Notes: generated by a model from the sequence alone, not told the origin. A stretch of DNA of 16,180 nucleotides from an uncultured Prevotellaceae bacterium (GCA_946624335.1 CAMOSA010000037.1:1-16180), one strand, 5' to 3'. Shown: positions 7,581-14,405, numbered from the stretch's first letter. Made by a program: numbers and translations.

Positions 7581-7588
7581 CAAAGGTA
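7581..7588 (-). promoter_or_regulatory. Bacteroidetes -7 promoter element for the endonuclease pair
   Basis: Reads TACCTTTG on the minus strand, a match to TAnnTTTG. It gives an expected leader of about 18 nt to the ATG at 7557. No good TTTG -33 element lies at the usual 19-21 bp distance. Confidence 0.7.
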
Positions 7589-7676
7589 CAACTTTTTATT
7601 GACACGCCGCACGTGAGCGCCTGTTTTTTCTCCTCCCCCCACCCTTTTTCAACCTTTTTCACGCTACAGTTCCCTT

Positions 7677-7820
7677 AGACCCCCTCTCCGCTCCCCCTCA
7701 AGGGGGAGAACGGTCACCTGTCAAGTATAGAGGACGATAAGCAACACATACCGTCAAGTAAAGAAGGCTATTAGCAAAACATACCGTTCTCCCCCTTGAG
7801 GGGGAGCGGAGAGGGGGTCT
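7677..7820. repeat. MITE-like element with perfect 38-bp inverted ends
   Basis: Arms 7677-7714 and 7783-7820 are exact reverse complements over 38 bp; each includes the inner palindrome CTCCCCCTCAAGGGGGAG. The 68-bp middle contains two imperfect direct repeats of about 38 bp (GTCAAGTA...AGCAA.ACATACCGT). It has no coding capacity. It sits between divergent genes (the nuclease operon and the VanW gene). No clear target-site duplication is visible. The core is shared with the elements in truA and the EamA gene. Confidence 0.9.
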
Positions 7821-7907
7821 GGAGCGGAGGGCCTGTGGGTCTCTTTGGTGATACGATAATCATGAAAAAATTATCCCTGATTGAGCTTACCGTAACGTCT
7901 TTTTTAC

Positions 7908-7915
7908 TATCTTTG
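7908..7915 (+). promoter_or_regulatory. Bacteroidetes -7 promoter element for the VanW gene
   Basis: TATCTTTG matches TAnnTTTG. Transcription would start near 7922, which leaves about 5 nt before the ATG at 7927 but about 23 nt before the ATG at 7945; the latter fits the other leaders in this window. Confidence 0.7.
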
Positions 7916-7944
7916 CCGCCGTAACCATGCAATGTGAACCGATT

Positions 7945-8778
7945 ATGGCACAGAAGAGACGGCTATTTTGTGAGATCAGTCCGACGACCTATTATATCTC
8001 GCTGCAGAAGGAACGGCTGAAGCGGTGGCTGCAGAACCGCCTGAGCAACATTCGCTTCGCCGACGTGCGACAGGCGGATCACCTGCCCGTCACCGTGGCG
8101 TCGCACGAAGACGACATGATTAAACGCGGACCGGGTATTGACCCGCAGCTGCAGAGCAACAAGGCAGACAACATACGTCTGGCCTGCAGCCGCATCGACG
8201 GCGTCGTCATCCGCCCCGGCGAGACGTTCTCGTTCTGGCATCTCGTGGGCCGCACCTCACGCAGCAACGGCTTTGCCGAAGGACGCGTATTGGTCAACGG
8301 ACGATTGCAGGCCGGCGTGGGCGGTGGGCTGTGTAACCTGGCCAACACCATCTGCCTCGTCATGCTCCATTCGCCCATGACCATCGTCGAGCTCCACCAC
8401 CACTCCGACGCCCTGGCTCCCGACCCAGGCGGCATCCGTCACCCTTACAGCGCCGGCACCTCGGTCAACTACAACTTCATCGACCTGCGCTTCCGCAACG
8501 ACACGCAGCAACCAGTGCAGCTGCGCACATGGTGCGACGGCGACATCCTCCGTGCCGAGCTGCTCACCACAGTCCCCTTCCCCTCCACCTACCGTCTCGC
8601 CGAAGAGGACCACCATTTCCACCTTGAGGAGGACGGCAAGTTCTACCGCCGCTCACGTATCTACCGCGAGACCTACGACCGTGCCACCGGCCGCCTCATT
8701 CAACGTGAGCTCAACTGGCGCAACCACTCTGAAGTCATGTTCGACTACGGCCTCATTCCGAAAGAACAGATAAGATAG
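7945..8778 (+). CDS. VanW family protein
   Basis: A 277-residue protein from MAQKRRLF (an ATG at 7927 would add six residues). The VanW domain covers about residues 70-225: NIRLACSRIDGVVIRPGETFSFW, then VGRTSRSNGFAEGRVLVNG, the Gly/Cys motif GVGGGLCNLANTI, the HHHSDALAPDPGG segment, and GTSVNYNFIDLRFRNDT. VanW proteins were first noted in some vancomycin-resistance clusters, but the family is widespread and its biochemical function is not established. Nothing here suggests a glycopeptide resistance cluster: no vanH, vanA or vanX neighbours are present. There is no signal peptide or membrane segment, so the protein appears cytoplasmic. It is a single-gene unit with its own promoter and faces the OB-fold gene. 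Confidence 0.88.
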   Translation: MAQKRRLFCEISPTTYYISLQKERLKRWLQNRLSNIRFADVRQADHLPVTVASHEDDMIKRGPGIDPQLQSNKADNIRLACSRIDGVVIRPGETFSFWHLVGRTSRSNGFAEGRVLVNGRLQAGVGGGLCNLANTICLVMLHSPMTIVELHHHSDALAPDPGGIRHPYSAGTSVNYNFIDLRFRNDTQQPVQLRTWCDGDILRAELLTTVPFPSTYRLAEEDHHFHLEEDGKFYRRSRIYRETYDRATGRLIQRELNWRNHSEVMFDYGLIPKEQIR

Positions 8779-8811
8779 TACACCCAACGAATAGACAGAC
8801 ACGATCGACAT

Positions 8812-8843
8812 CACTTAGGCTCTCGGACTCGAGGGCCTATGTG
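8812..8843 (+). terminator. Strong hairpin downstream of the VanW gene
   Basis: CACTTAGGC (8812-8820) pairs with GCCTATGTG (8835-8843) with one mismatch and continues through a T-G pair into CTCG/CGAG with a GACT loop, giving a nearly continuous 14-bp stem. It lies 34 bp after the stop. No T-tract follows, so it may be a transcript-stabilising hairpin rather than a classic intrinsic terminator. The rest of 8844-8997 shows nothing I can name. Confidence 0.5.
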
Positions 8844-8997
8844 TTATGGGCGACTTGTATTGGTATTTTTCTTTTGTAGCCCATAACCCTATAGTCGTAA
8901 AGCGTCACACGTCTATTCGATCACATCCGAGCGACCATACGCAGAACCCCTTACGTCTATTCACGTACTCACCTCCATCTGTTTACGCCTTTCACCT

Positions 8998-9038
8998 AAA
9001 AAAAAGTACAGGTACACTCCAGATAAGGAGCATACCTG
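8998..9038 (-). terminator. Intrinsic terminator of the multi-OB secreted protein gene
   Basis: Read on the minus strand: CAGGTATGCTCC, loop TTATCT, GGAGTGTACCTG (12-bp stem with two central mismatches, 9009-9038), then TAC and a run of eight T (9005-8998). It lies 58 bp beyond the stop codon at 9097. Confidence 0.75.
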
Positions 9039-9096
9039 CACAAAGGTTGTTGATGAGGCAGAGGGCTGATGAGTCTCTGCCCGGAGTTATCTGTTG

Positions 9097-12078
9097 TTAT
9101 TTCACCATGACCTTCTTGCCACCGATGATGTAGAGGCCTGGCTTGGCGATGGCGTTGATACGCTGACCGGCAACGGTGTAGACTGGTGCGTCGGCAGCTG
9201 CGGCGTTGACGGCGTTGATGCGCGTCACGTAGTTCTGACCGTCGAAGCTCCAGTCAACGACGTCCTTGATGCCAGCCACAGAGAAGTAAGGCGTCAGTGT
9301 GCCTTCAATCCATACCTTCTGACCGAGGAGGCTGGGGTTGTCGCGCAGGCTGAGGGCCTCACGCATACCGTACTTATTGGCCAGCTGGACGGGGATGCAC
9401 TGTGCGGGATCGGTGCATGAAGCATCGTCAGCCAGCAGGATGTTGGTGTTGGAGACCATGGGGTCGTCGGCACGTGTGGCGGCGGCAGCAGCGGGTGCTT
9501 CGTTGGAGAAGATGCAGCCATTGTTATAGCTCTGTCCGTTGACATAACCTACGATGTAACCAGTGACCCAGCCTTCGGGAGCTCCGGCATCGGGCTTGAG
9601 CAGGCCGAGATGGCGGACATCATTGACCGTGTAGGCATTAGCGAGGAGACCTTCACCCTCGGGCTCGTAGACGACGGGAGCCTGACCATTGTCGAGGTCC
9701 TCGGCAGCGCGCGGATAGAGCTGTACGGTGGTGCCGGAAGCGTTAGCGTAGATGGCAACGAGACCGGTGACGCTGTAAGCGGTGCTGGTGTTGAAGGTAA
9801 GGGTTGTGCCCACATTCCAGTTGTCGCGCACGGTGAGTTCGTTGTCGCTGTCGTCGGTGAAGACGAGGTTGCGGTTGGTCCATGCGTCAGCAGCAGGCGT
9901 GAGTTCCTTGATGGTGACGAGCTCGTTCTCGTAGTCGCTGAAGTTGTTGGTGATGTCGGCGATGGTGACTTCCTGCGGTGTAACGGCGTTATTGCTGGAG
10001 TTGACGGTGAGGTTCTCGATGGCAGCGACAGCGATTTCCGTCAGACCGTTGTAAACCTTGAGCTGACCCTTGAAGTCGGCCGTAACCTTGTCGCCAGTCT
10101 TGATGACAGCGTTGGTAGCGGCATCGTTAGCGTAGAGCAACAGGCCATCAGTGCCGTCAAAGACGTATGCACTCTTGCCGTTGACGTAGGTGACGAGCAG
10201 GTCATTAGCCTTGAAGATAACGTCTATGCCATTGCCGGCATTGGTGGCAGCGGCCTTGGCACGTGCGATGCTGGGAAGCTCAAGATACTGGGGCTGAGGA
10301 GTCTCGCCACCGTCGGTAACACCGTTAAGAGAATAGATATAGCTCTCCTTGGCTGAGGTCTCAGGCGTCGTGCCATTATAGTTGACGATCTTACCGCAGA
10401 TGACGACTTCGTCGCCAACCTGAATCTGGGTGTCGCCTTCGGCCCAAGCGCGGTTGCCGAGGTAGTAGGTGCTGTAGACCTGGAACTGGTTGTCGGCCTT
10501 CTCGCCGTTGTCGGTGATGAAGAAGGTGGCCGTACCGTGCTGAGCATCGAAGCTATACTTGATCTCGGAAATCTTACCCTTGACGTAGACAACCTCGCTC
10601 TTGGCACCGCTCTCGAGGGCGGCAGCAACGCTGTTGGCAGCTACGAAGTTGTAGGGATCGTCGACCGTACCTGTGCCGGTGCCTTCGCCGGGCTGAGGAT
10701 CAGGATTGACGGGATCATCACCGCTGGTGGGCAGGATATTCGTACCGTCGAGGCTGTACTTCTTGACGTTTTTGAGACCAGAAACGCCCATGTACTTGAG
10801 GACATCGCCGCAAACCCAGACGGTCTGACCTATCAGGTTGCTGTTGTCGCCAAGGTTGAGTGCATCGCGAACATCGCCAGTCGGGAGGTTGACAGGAGCC
10901 ATGAAGGCGAGATTAGGCATAGCCGTGGCATCGTTGTGTGAAGCATCAATGAGCACGATGTTGGACTTCGTCACTTCCTCGCCATCGCCGGGAGCTGTAC
11001 GAATGGTTTTGTCAGAGAGCGTGCTGCTGGTAATATAACCGAAGACAACGCCCTTCACCCAGACTTCAGTCTGAACAGCCTCGGAAGTGGACTGAGCGTT
11101 GAAATTACGAACAGCGTCGATGTTATAGGGGTTAGCAAAAGTGCCGTCGCCCTGTGCGTTGTATTCGACCTGAGGATCAGGATTGACGGGATCATCACCA
11201 CCCGTCTGACCATTAAGGCTGTAGAGCTTGTTACCCTGGTTGACTTCGAGGGTTGTGGAGCCGTCCTGGTTCTTGAAGTTCTTGATCTTACCGACAACGA
11301 CGACTTCGTCGCCGACTTTGATGTCGCCTTGAGCCAACTTAGCACCATTGAGGCCAAAGCCACGGAACACAACCAGTTCGGAAGAAGTGGAACCGTCATC
11401 GGAGATGCTGTACGTAGCATTGCCATAAGCTTCACCAGTGGACTCGTTGACAGTACCAATCTCTGTGATCTGAGAGATCTTACCCTTGACATAGACTTCC
11501 TTGCCGCTGTCAGCGCCTGCTTCGAGCTGTGCGCCCTTTTCAAGCACCTGAGCGACGGTCAGGGGAGCAGTAGCCGAGCTGGTCCAGTCGATGGTGACGG
11601 GAGCATCGTCGCCGACCTGATAGACCTCAATCTTCTTGATCTGGGTGTTGGCGGCAATGGTGATGACGACAGAAGAGGCGTTGCCCGTCCATGAACCGGG
11701 ATCAAGCGTACCGCTGTCGGCAGTGTTGTTGGCGCCCCACTTGTTGCTGTTGAGGACGAACTTGATGGCAGTGATGGCCTTGCTCGATGACGAGACAGTC
11801 AGTGTACCGCCATAAAGACGCATGGAGCCTGTCCACATACGGTTGACCGTGCCACTGGGATTGGCAGAAACCGTCACAGTCACATCTGCGGAGGTCGTGG
11901 ACACGTCAGAGGTGATGTCGCCATCCGTCACAGCAGGCTGACCTTGAGGAGCTGACGAGAAGCCGCTCAAGCCGAAAAGGGTGTAGGCATCATCCGTCGA
12001 GAAGTCGAACACAACTTGTGCGTTTGCCAGACCTGCAAATGACAGAAAGGCAAACAATAACGAGTAAATCTTTCTCAT
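9097..12078 (-). CDS. Large secreted protein with alternating OB-fold-like / DUF6359-like modules and sorting-type tail
   Basis: A 993-residue exported protein. Signal peptide 1-20 (LANA before Q21). Modules: beta-rich N-terminal domain (about 21-155); type-B OB-like module (about 172-290; LTVAQVLEKG, VYVKGKISQI, VGDEVVVVGKI, LYSLNG); type-C DUF6359-like module (about 312-445; NPYNIDAVRN, VWVKGVVFGYI, VWVCGDVLKYMGVSGLKNV, YSLDG); second type-B (about 471-586); a DUF5689-like stretch with two OB-like units (about 600-795); second type-C (about 808-947; VTGYIVGYVNG, VWIEGTLTPYFSVAGIKDV); tail ending PGLYIIGGKKVMVK, type IX sorting-like. DPVNPDPQ linkers occur at 296-303 and 456-463. The start at 12078 is chosen over 12123, since the signal peptide begins there and the promoter overlaps the earlier ATG. 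OB folds often bind nucleic acid or sugars; the ligand is unknown. Confidence 0.85.
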   Translation of the reverse strand: MRKIYSLLFAFLSFAGLANAQVVFDFSTDDAYTLFGLSGFSSAPQGQPAVTDGDITSDVSTTSADVTVTVSANPSGTVNRMWTGSMRLYGGTLTVSSSSKAITAIKFVLNSNKWGANNTADSGTLDPGSWTGNASSVVITIAANTQIKKIEVYQVGDDAPVTIDWTSSATAPLTVAQVLEKGAQLEAGADSGKEVYVKGKISQITEIGTVNESTGEAYGNATYSISDDGSTSSELVVFRGFGLNGAKLAQGDIKVGDEVVVVGKIKNFKNQDGSTTLEVNQGNKLYSLNGQTGGDDPVNPDPQVEYNAQGDGTFANPYNIDAVRNFNAQSTSEAVQTEVWVKGVVFGYITSSTLSDKTIRTAPGDGEEVTKSNIVLIDASHNDATAMPNLAFMAPVNLPTGDVRDALNLGDNSNLIGQTVWVCGDVLKYMGVSGLKNVKKYSLDGTNILPTSGDDPVNPDPQPGEGTGTGTVDDPYNFVAANSVAAALESGAKSEVVYVKGKISEIKYSFDAQHGTATFFITDNGEKADNQFQVYSTYYLGNRAWAEGDTQIQVGDEVVICGKIVNYNGTTPETSAKESYIYSLNGVTDGGETPQPQYLELPSIARAKAAATNAGNGIDVIFKANDLLVTYVNGKSAYVFDGTDGLLLYANDAATNAVIKTGDKVTADFKGQLKVYNGLTEIAVAAIENLTVNSSNNAVTPQEVTIADITNNFSDYENELVTIKELTPAADAWTNRNLVFTDDSDNELTVRDNWNVGTTLTFNTSTAYSVTGLVAIYANASGTTVQLYPRAAEDLDNGQAPVVYEPEGEGLLANAYTVNDVRHLGLLKPDAGAPEGWVTGYIVGYVNGQSYNNGCIFSNEAPAAAAATRADDPMVSNTNILLADDASCTDPAQCIPVQLANKYGMREALSLRDNPSLLGQKVWIEGTLTPYFSVAGIKDVVDWSFDGQNYVTRINAVNAAAADAPVYTVAGQRINAIAKPGLYIIGGKKVMVK
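10693..11199. repeat. 30-bp exact direct repeat in the linkers of the multi-OB gene
   Basis: Identical 30-bp copies lie at 10693-10722 and 11170-11199, encoding the GDDPVNPDPQ linkers. Nucleotide identity suggests recent duplication or conversion; recombination between them would remove one module pair (477 bp, in frame). Confidence 0.9.
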
Positions 12079-12120
12079 AGAATTTGGATAATTAATTAAG
12101 GATATAAAGTGAATACGGCG

Positions 12121-12151
12121 CAAAGGTACGGCTTATTGTCCGAAAAACAAA
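12121..12151 (-). promoter_or_regulatory. Bacteroidetes -33/-7 promoter of the multi-OB gene
   Basis: On the minus strand, TTTG (12151-12148), 19 bp, then TACCTTTG (12128-12121). This is a full match to the TTTG-N19-TAnnTTTG consensus and gives a leader of about 36 nt to the ATG at 12078. Confidence 0.85.
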
Positions 12152-12220
12152 ATAAATTGCACAACTTTTTCTTAAAAAAATGTACTCGTCTGCACGTGAG
12201 ACTTCGAGCTTAGCAACGCA

Positions 12221-12256
12221 AAGGCGGGCACTGCTCTCGCGAGTTGTGCCCGTCTT
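12221..12256 (-). terminator. Hairpin, possible terminator of the Spy-like gene
   Basis: An 11-bp stem, AAGGCGGGCAC with GTGCCCGTCTT, encloses a loop containing CTCGCGAG, itself self-complementary. It lies about 115 bp downstream of the Spy-like stop. On the minus strand only TTTG follows, so termination efficiency is doubtful. Confidence 0.45.
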
Positions 12257-12369
12257 CCGCCCATCGAGAGGATGGGCATTCAATCAACAAATCAAAAAAA
12301 TTCAGTCGTGTCTTACTGGTCTGTTATAAGTATATAATGTGTGTATGAAATGCTTTAGTCATGTTTGGC

Positions 12370-12903
12370 TCAGAATTCTCCGCCGCCGAAGCCGCCGCCC
12401 TGAGGACCGCCGCCGAAGCCGCCACCACGGCCACCGCCAAAGCCGCCGCCACGGCCACCCTGCTGGTTACCCTGGCGTCCACGATTCATCTGAGGCGAGA
12501 ACACCCGCAGGAGCTGCTGAGGGGTCAGCACGCTGGAGAGTTCTGCACAGTATTTCTTCTGGATATCAAGACGGAGCTGCGACTGCTGGATCTGCTCAGC
12601 CTGACGCGAGAAGACCTTCTGCAGCTGCGCCGTAGCCTCGGCGTCGGTCAGCTCCTTCTTCTGCTGGTCTGCCTGCTCACGTGTCTGGTTCTGACGCAGG
12701 TCTGCGAGTTCCTTCTGATAGTTGGCATAAATAGGTTCGAACTTGGCTTTCTGCTCGTCTGTGAGCTTCAGGTCCTTGATGAGACGCTCGGTCATGCGTG
12801 CCTGCATCTCGGCACGCCGTGAATCACGGTTGTTATTCTGAGCATTGGCGTTCACGCAGACTGCGGCGATGAAAGCCAGTGTAATAATGATAGACTTTTT
12901 CAT
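12370..12903 (-). CDS. Spy/CpxP-like (LTxxQ) periplasmic protein with Gly-rich tail
   Basis: A 177-residue protein with signal peptide 1-21 (CVNANA before Q22). Two LTxxQ motifs, LTDEQ (47-51) and LTPQQ (126-130), lie in a helical, charged region (about 30-135) typical of Spy/CpxP-type periplasmic chaperones and stress sensors. The C-terminal 35 residues are low-complexity: RGGGFGGG and GGGFGGG repeats with Arg and Phe, ending GGGEF. Such a tail is not part of the LTxxQ fold and is probably disordered. The gene stands alone. No TAnnTTTG lies upstream; an ECF-like arrangement is possible (separate entry). A role in envelope stress is family-based inference. Confidence 0.8.
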   Translation of the reverse strand: MKKSIIITLAFIAAVCVNANAQNNNRDSRRAEMQARMTERLIKDLKLTDEQKAKFEPIYANYQKELADLRQNQTREQADQQKKELTDAEATAQLQKVFSRQAEQIQQSQLRLDIQKKYCAELSSVLTPQQLLRVFSPQMNRGRQGNQQGGRGGGFGGGRGGGFGGGPQGGGFGGGEF

Positions 12904-12962
12904 AATGTAAACTTATTTATAAGGGTCTTGATAATGGTTCTGTAGGCGCACTACGACAATAT

Positions 12963-12985
12963 GACACCCCGAATTAGGAAAAGTT
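12963..12985 (-). promoter_or_regulatory. Possible ECF-sigma-type promoter of the Spy-like gene
   Basis: On the minus strand AACTT (12985-12981), 15 bp, then GTC (12965-12963) resembles the AAC...GTC pattern of ECF sigma promoters. The expected leader is about 50 nt. It is weak evidence, but consistent with an envelope-stress gene lacking a -7 element. Confidence 0.3.
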
Positions 12986-13270
12986 TAAGCGTTGCTAAAG
13001 ATTATACTTCTTTAACATTTGACGGGGTCTTATCATACGAACGGATAGACCTATATATATTTTAGGTTTCGGATGTTCTTAAAAACATTCGAAAGTTGAG
13101 TTATATATATATGTACTGCTCTCCTGCCGTTCCGGTCATGAGAGATTCCAGGTGATCGAGAGCTGGAGATTCCCGCGAGATGTGTCTACTCGGTTGGAGA
13201 GGGGAGATGAGGCTGGTTGTGGGTCGAATGAGGCTGGTTGCGTGGGCGGTTGTGGCTGGGAGATGTGGGC
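12986..13270. other. Non-coding stretch with short GGCTGGTTG repeats
   Basis: AT-rich upstream DNA (12986-13120) is followed by G/T-rich DNA with two copies of GATGAGGCTGGTTG-like sequence near 13206 and 13227. Small open frames here have no recognisable start context or family resemblance. No gene is called. Confidence 0.5.
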
Positions 13271-13276
13271 TTAAGG

Positions 13277-13340
13277 GCTGGCCGTGTGGACGGATGCAGC
13301 TGGCCGTGTGGACGGATGCAGCTGGCTGTGGAGGGCTACA
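13277..13340. repeat. 22-bp tandem repeat, two perfect copies plus a degenerate one
   Basis: The unit GCTGGCCGTGTGGACGGATG followed by CA occurs at 13277-13298 and 13299-13320. A decayed copy follows to about 13340. Confidence 0.9.
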
Positions 13341-13439
13341 CATATAGCCGTTCTGGGTGGATCACCAAGGTGGGCCACCCTGAACGACTAGACGTGGGAG
13401 GCGGAACGAATGGTCGTAGGAGGCGGAAGGGCTATATGT
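13340..13439. repeat. Nested palindromic structure bounded by ACATATAGCC / GGCTATATGT
   Basis: Perfect 10-bp outer inverted repeats (13340-13349 and 13430-13439) enclose an 11-bp inner pair, GTTCTGGGTGG with CCACCCTGAAC (one mismatch; 13350-13360 and 13375-13385), and a direct repeat of GGAGGCGGAA (13397-13406, 13419-13428). It could fold as a branched RNA or cruciform. Confidence 0.75.
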
Positions 13440-13471
13440 TGAGGGAATGATGCATAGGCGTGACGGCGGGA

Positions 13472-13625
13472 ACGGGCAGATGAGGGGGACGAGACGGGCA
13501 GATGAGGGGGACGAGACGGGCAGATGAGGGGGATGAGGGGGGACGGGAACGGGCGGATGAGGGAGACGGGATGGGCGGATGAGGGAGACGGAATGGGCGG
13601 ATGAGGGAGACGGGATGGGCGGAGG
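13472..13625. repeat. 22-bp purine-rich tandem array
   Basis: Units of 22 bp (ACGGGCAGATGAGGGGGACG plus AG, drifting to ATGGGCGGATGAGGGAGACG plus GG) start at 13472, 13494, 13516, 13549, 13571, 13593 and 13615 (partial). An 11-bp interruption follows the third unit. The plus strand is almost all purine, with repeated G-runs that could form G-quadruplexes. There are no spacers, so it is not a CRISPR. Confidence 0.9.
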
Positions 13626-13679
13626 GGAGGGAGGGGTGGGATGAGTCGAACGGAGGGGAGGATGGAGTTTACGCGTGAG

Positions 13680-13946
13680 AGTTTTTTTCTGGGATTTTGT
13701 GCAAAATTCAGTTACATGGCTGATTATATGGCAATTGAGTCAATTTTATTGCCGTTAAATTAGCGTTTTATTGCGTTTTTTAGCATAAATTGCCGTGTTG
13801 AAAAATTAAATTAGGCCCTTTTTTGTGCAAATAAATATCCAAAAGTGCTCATTAGTGGCCTGAAAATGGCAAATAAATACCAAAATAATGCAAATAAGTG
13901 GTATTTTTTAGGGGGTAAATATAGCGGTTGGGCGTTATTTTAGTAG
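13680..13946. other. AT-rich non-coding stretch with GCAAATAA words
   Basis: An abrupt switch from G-rich to AT-rich DNA near 13680. TGCAAATAA-type words recur near 13827, 13869 and 13889, and short T-runs are common. No DnaA boxes, RNA gene or supported open frame was found. Confidence 0.5.
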
Positions 13947-13990
13947 ATTGACGAATGGATTGACGAATGGATTGACGAAATGGATTGACG
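13947..13990. repeat. 12-bp tandem repeat ATTGACGAATGG
   Basis: Two perfect copies (13947-13958, 13959-13970), a 13-bp variant with an extra A (13971-13983), and a partial ATTGACGGAG. Confidence 0.9.
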
Positions 13991-14004
13991 GAGATTCTTG
14001 AAGT

Positions 14005-14069
14005 GTCCGCTCGGCATCCCGAAGGGTGACGCTTGATACCTCAAGAAGCGTCGCAAGCGCCGAGCGGAC
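14005..14069. repeat. 65-bp nested palindromic element
   Basis: Perfect 11-bp outer arms GTCCGCTCGGC (14005-14015) and GCCGAGCGGAC (14059-14069) enclose an inner pair GACGCTT (14028-14034) and AAGCGTC (14046-14052). It is more GC-rich than its surroundings, which suggests a mobile repeat or a structured RNA. Confidence 0.8.
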
Positions 14070-14129
14070 GACAAATAACGAGCTGTGAACGGTGGTGTCT
14101 TTGACGTCAATCAGCGTAAATAGAAACGT

Positions 14130-14158
14130 CAATCTTCAACAATATATATGGAAGATTG
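14130..14158. repeat. Small inverted repeat CAATCTTC / GAAGATTG
   Basis: Perfect 8-bp arms at 14130-14137 and 14151-14158 with a 13-base AT-rich loop. Confidence 0.6.
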
Positions 14159-14194
14159 AATGGAACTTAAAGAATGGAGAATGGACTGTGGGAG

Positions 14195-14209
14195 AGCCCC
14201 TCCGGGGCT
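14195..14209. other. Short GC hairpin AGCCCC-TCC-GGGGCT
   Basis: A 6-bp perfect stem with a 3-base loop. It lies about 200 bp downstream of the DUF5715 stop on the minus strand and lacks a T-tract, so a terminator role is uncertain. Confidence 0.4.
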
Positions 14210-14217
14210 TATTCTCT

Positions 14218-14372
14218 GGCTTTGTGCCATCTGCTATATCATTACCTGAATAAATTCATAGCCATCAATGGGACTATTTATGGGCTTCGTGGCAACTGCT
14301 ATATCAGTACCTAAATAAATTCATGGCCATTAATGGGATTATTAATGGGCTTTGTGGCAACTGCTATATTAA
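14218..14372. repeat. 65-bp direct tandem repeat, about 2.4 copies
   Basis: CTGCTATATC/T recurs at 14231, 14296 and 14361, exactly 65 bp apart, with matching flanks (GGGCTTTGTGGCAACTGCTA, TAAATTCATGGCCATTAATG). Copies have diverged slightly. Copy two contains an inverted pair CCATTAAT and ATTAATGG. The array ends about 34 bp before the DUF5715 stop. Confidence 0.9.
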
Positions 14373-14405
14373 ATAAGAGGGGGAAAGGGCCAGGATCGGG
14401 CGAAG

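Noticed and set aside
7558..7662. 35-residue N-terminal extension of the first endonuclease
   Set aside because: It would place the signal peptide internally, and the -7 promoter (7581-7588) lies inside it.
7945..8778. Evidence for vancomycin resistance
   Set aside because: Only a VanW-family gene is present; no ligase, dehydrogenase or dipeptidase genes accompany it, and the family is common outside resistance clusters.
8846..9133. 95-residue plus-strand open frame after the VanW gene
   Set aside because: No family resemblance; it overlaps the intrinsic terminator and the 3' end of the opposing gene.
9610..10356. 248-residue plus-strand open frame opposite the multi-OB gene
   Set aside because: Valine/Gly/Asp-rich shadow of a gene with a signal peptide, modules, promoter and terminator on the minus strand.
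12079..12123. 15-residue N-terminal extension of the multi-OB protein
   Set aside because: The extension start overlaps the -7 element (12121-12128); the signal peptide begins cleanly at 12078.
12092..12283. 63-residue minus-strand open frame
   Set aside because: It covers the promoter and hairpin between two genes; the product looks random.
13101..13450. Small open frames on both strands (80 and 70 residues)
   Set aside because: They translate tandem repeats and palindromes; no conserved features.
13472..13625. Possible CRISPR array
   Set aside because: Units are contiguous 22-bp repeats without unique spacers, and no cas genes are nearby.
13680..13946. Replication origin in the AT-rich stretch
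   Set aside because: No DnaA-box cluster and no dnaA, dnaN or similar neighbour.
13935..14132. 65-residue minus-strand open frame
   Set aside because: It is made of the 65-bp palindrome and the 12-bp repeats (VNPFVNPFVN); no start context or promoter.
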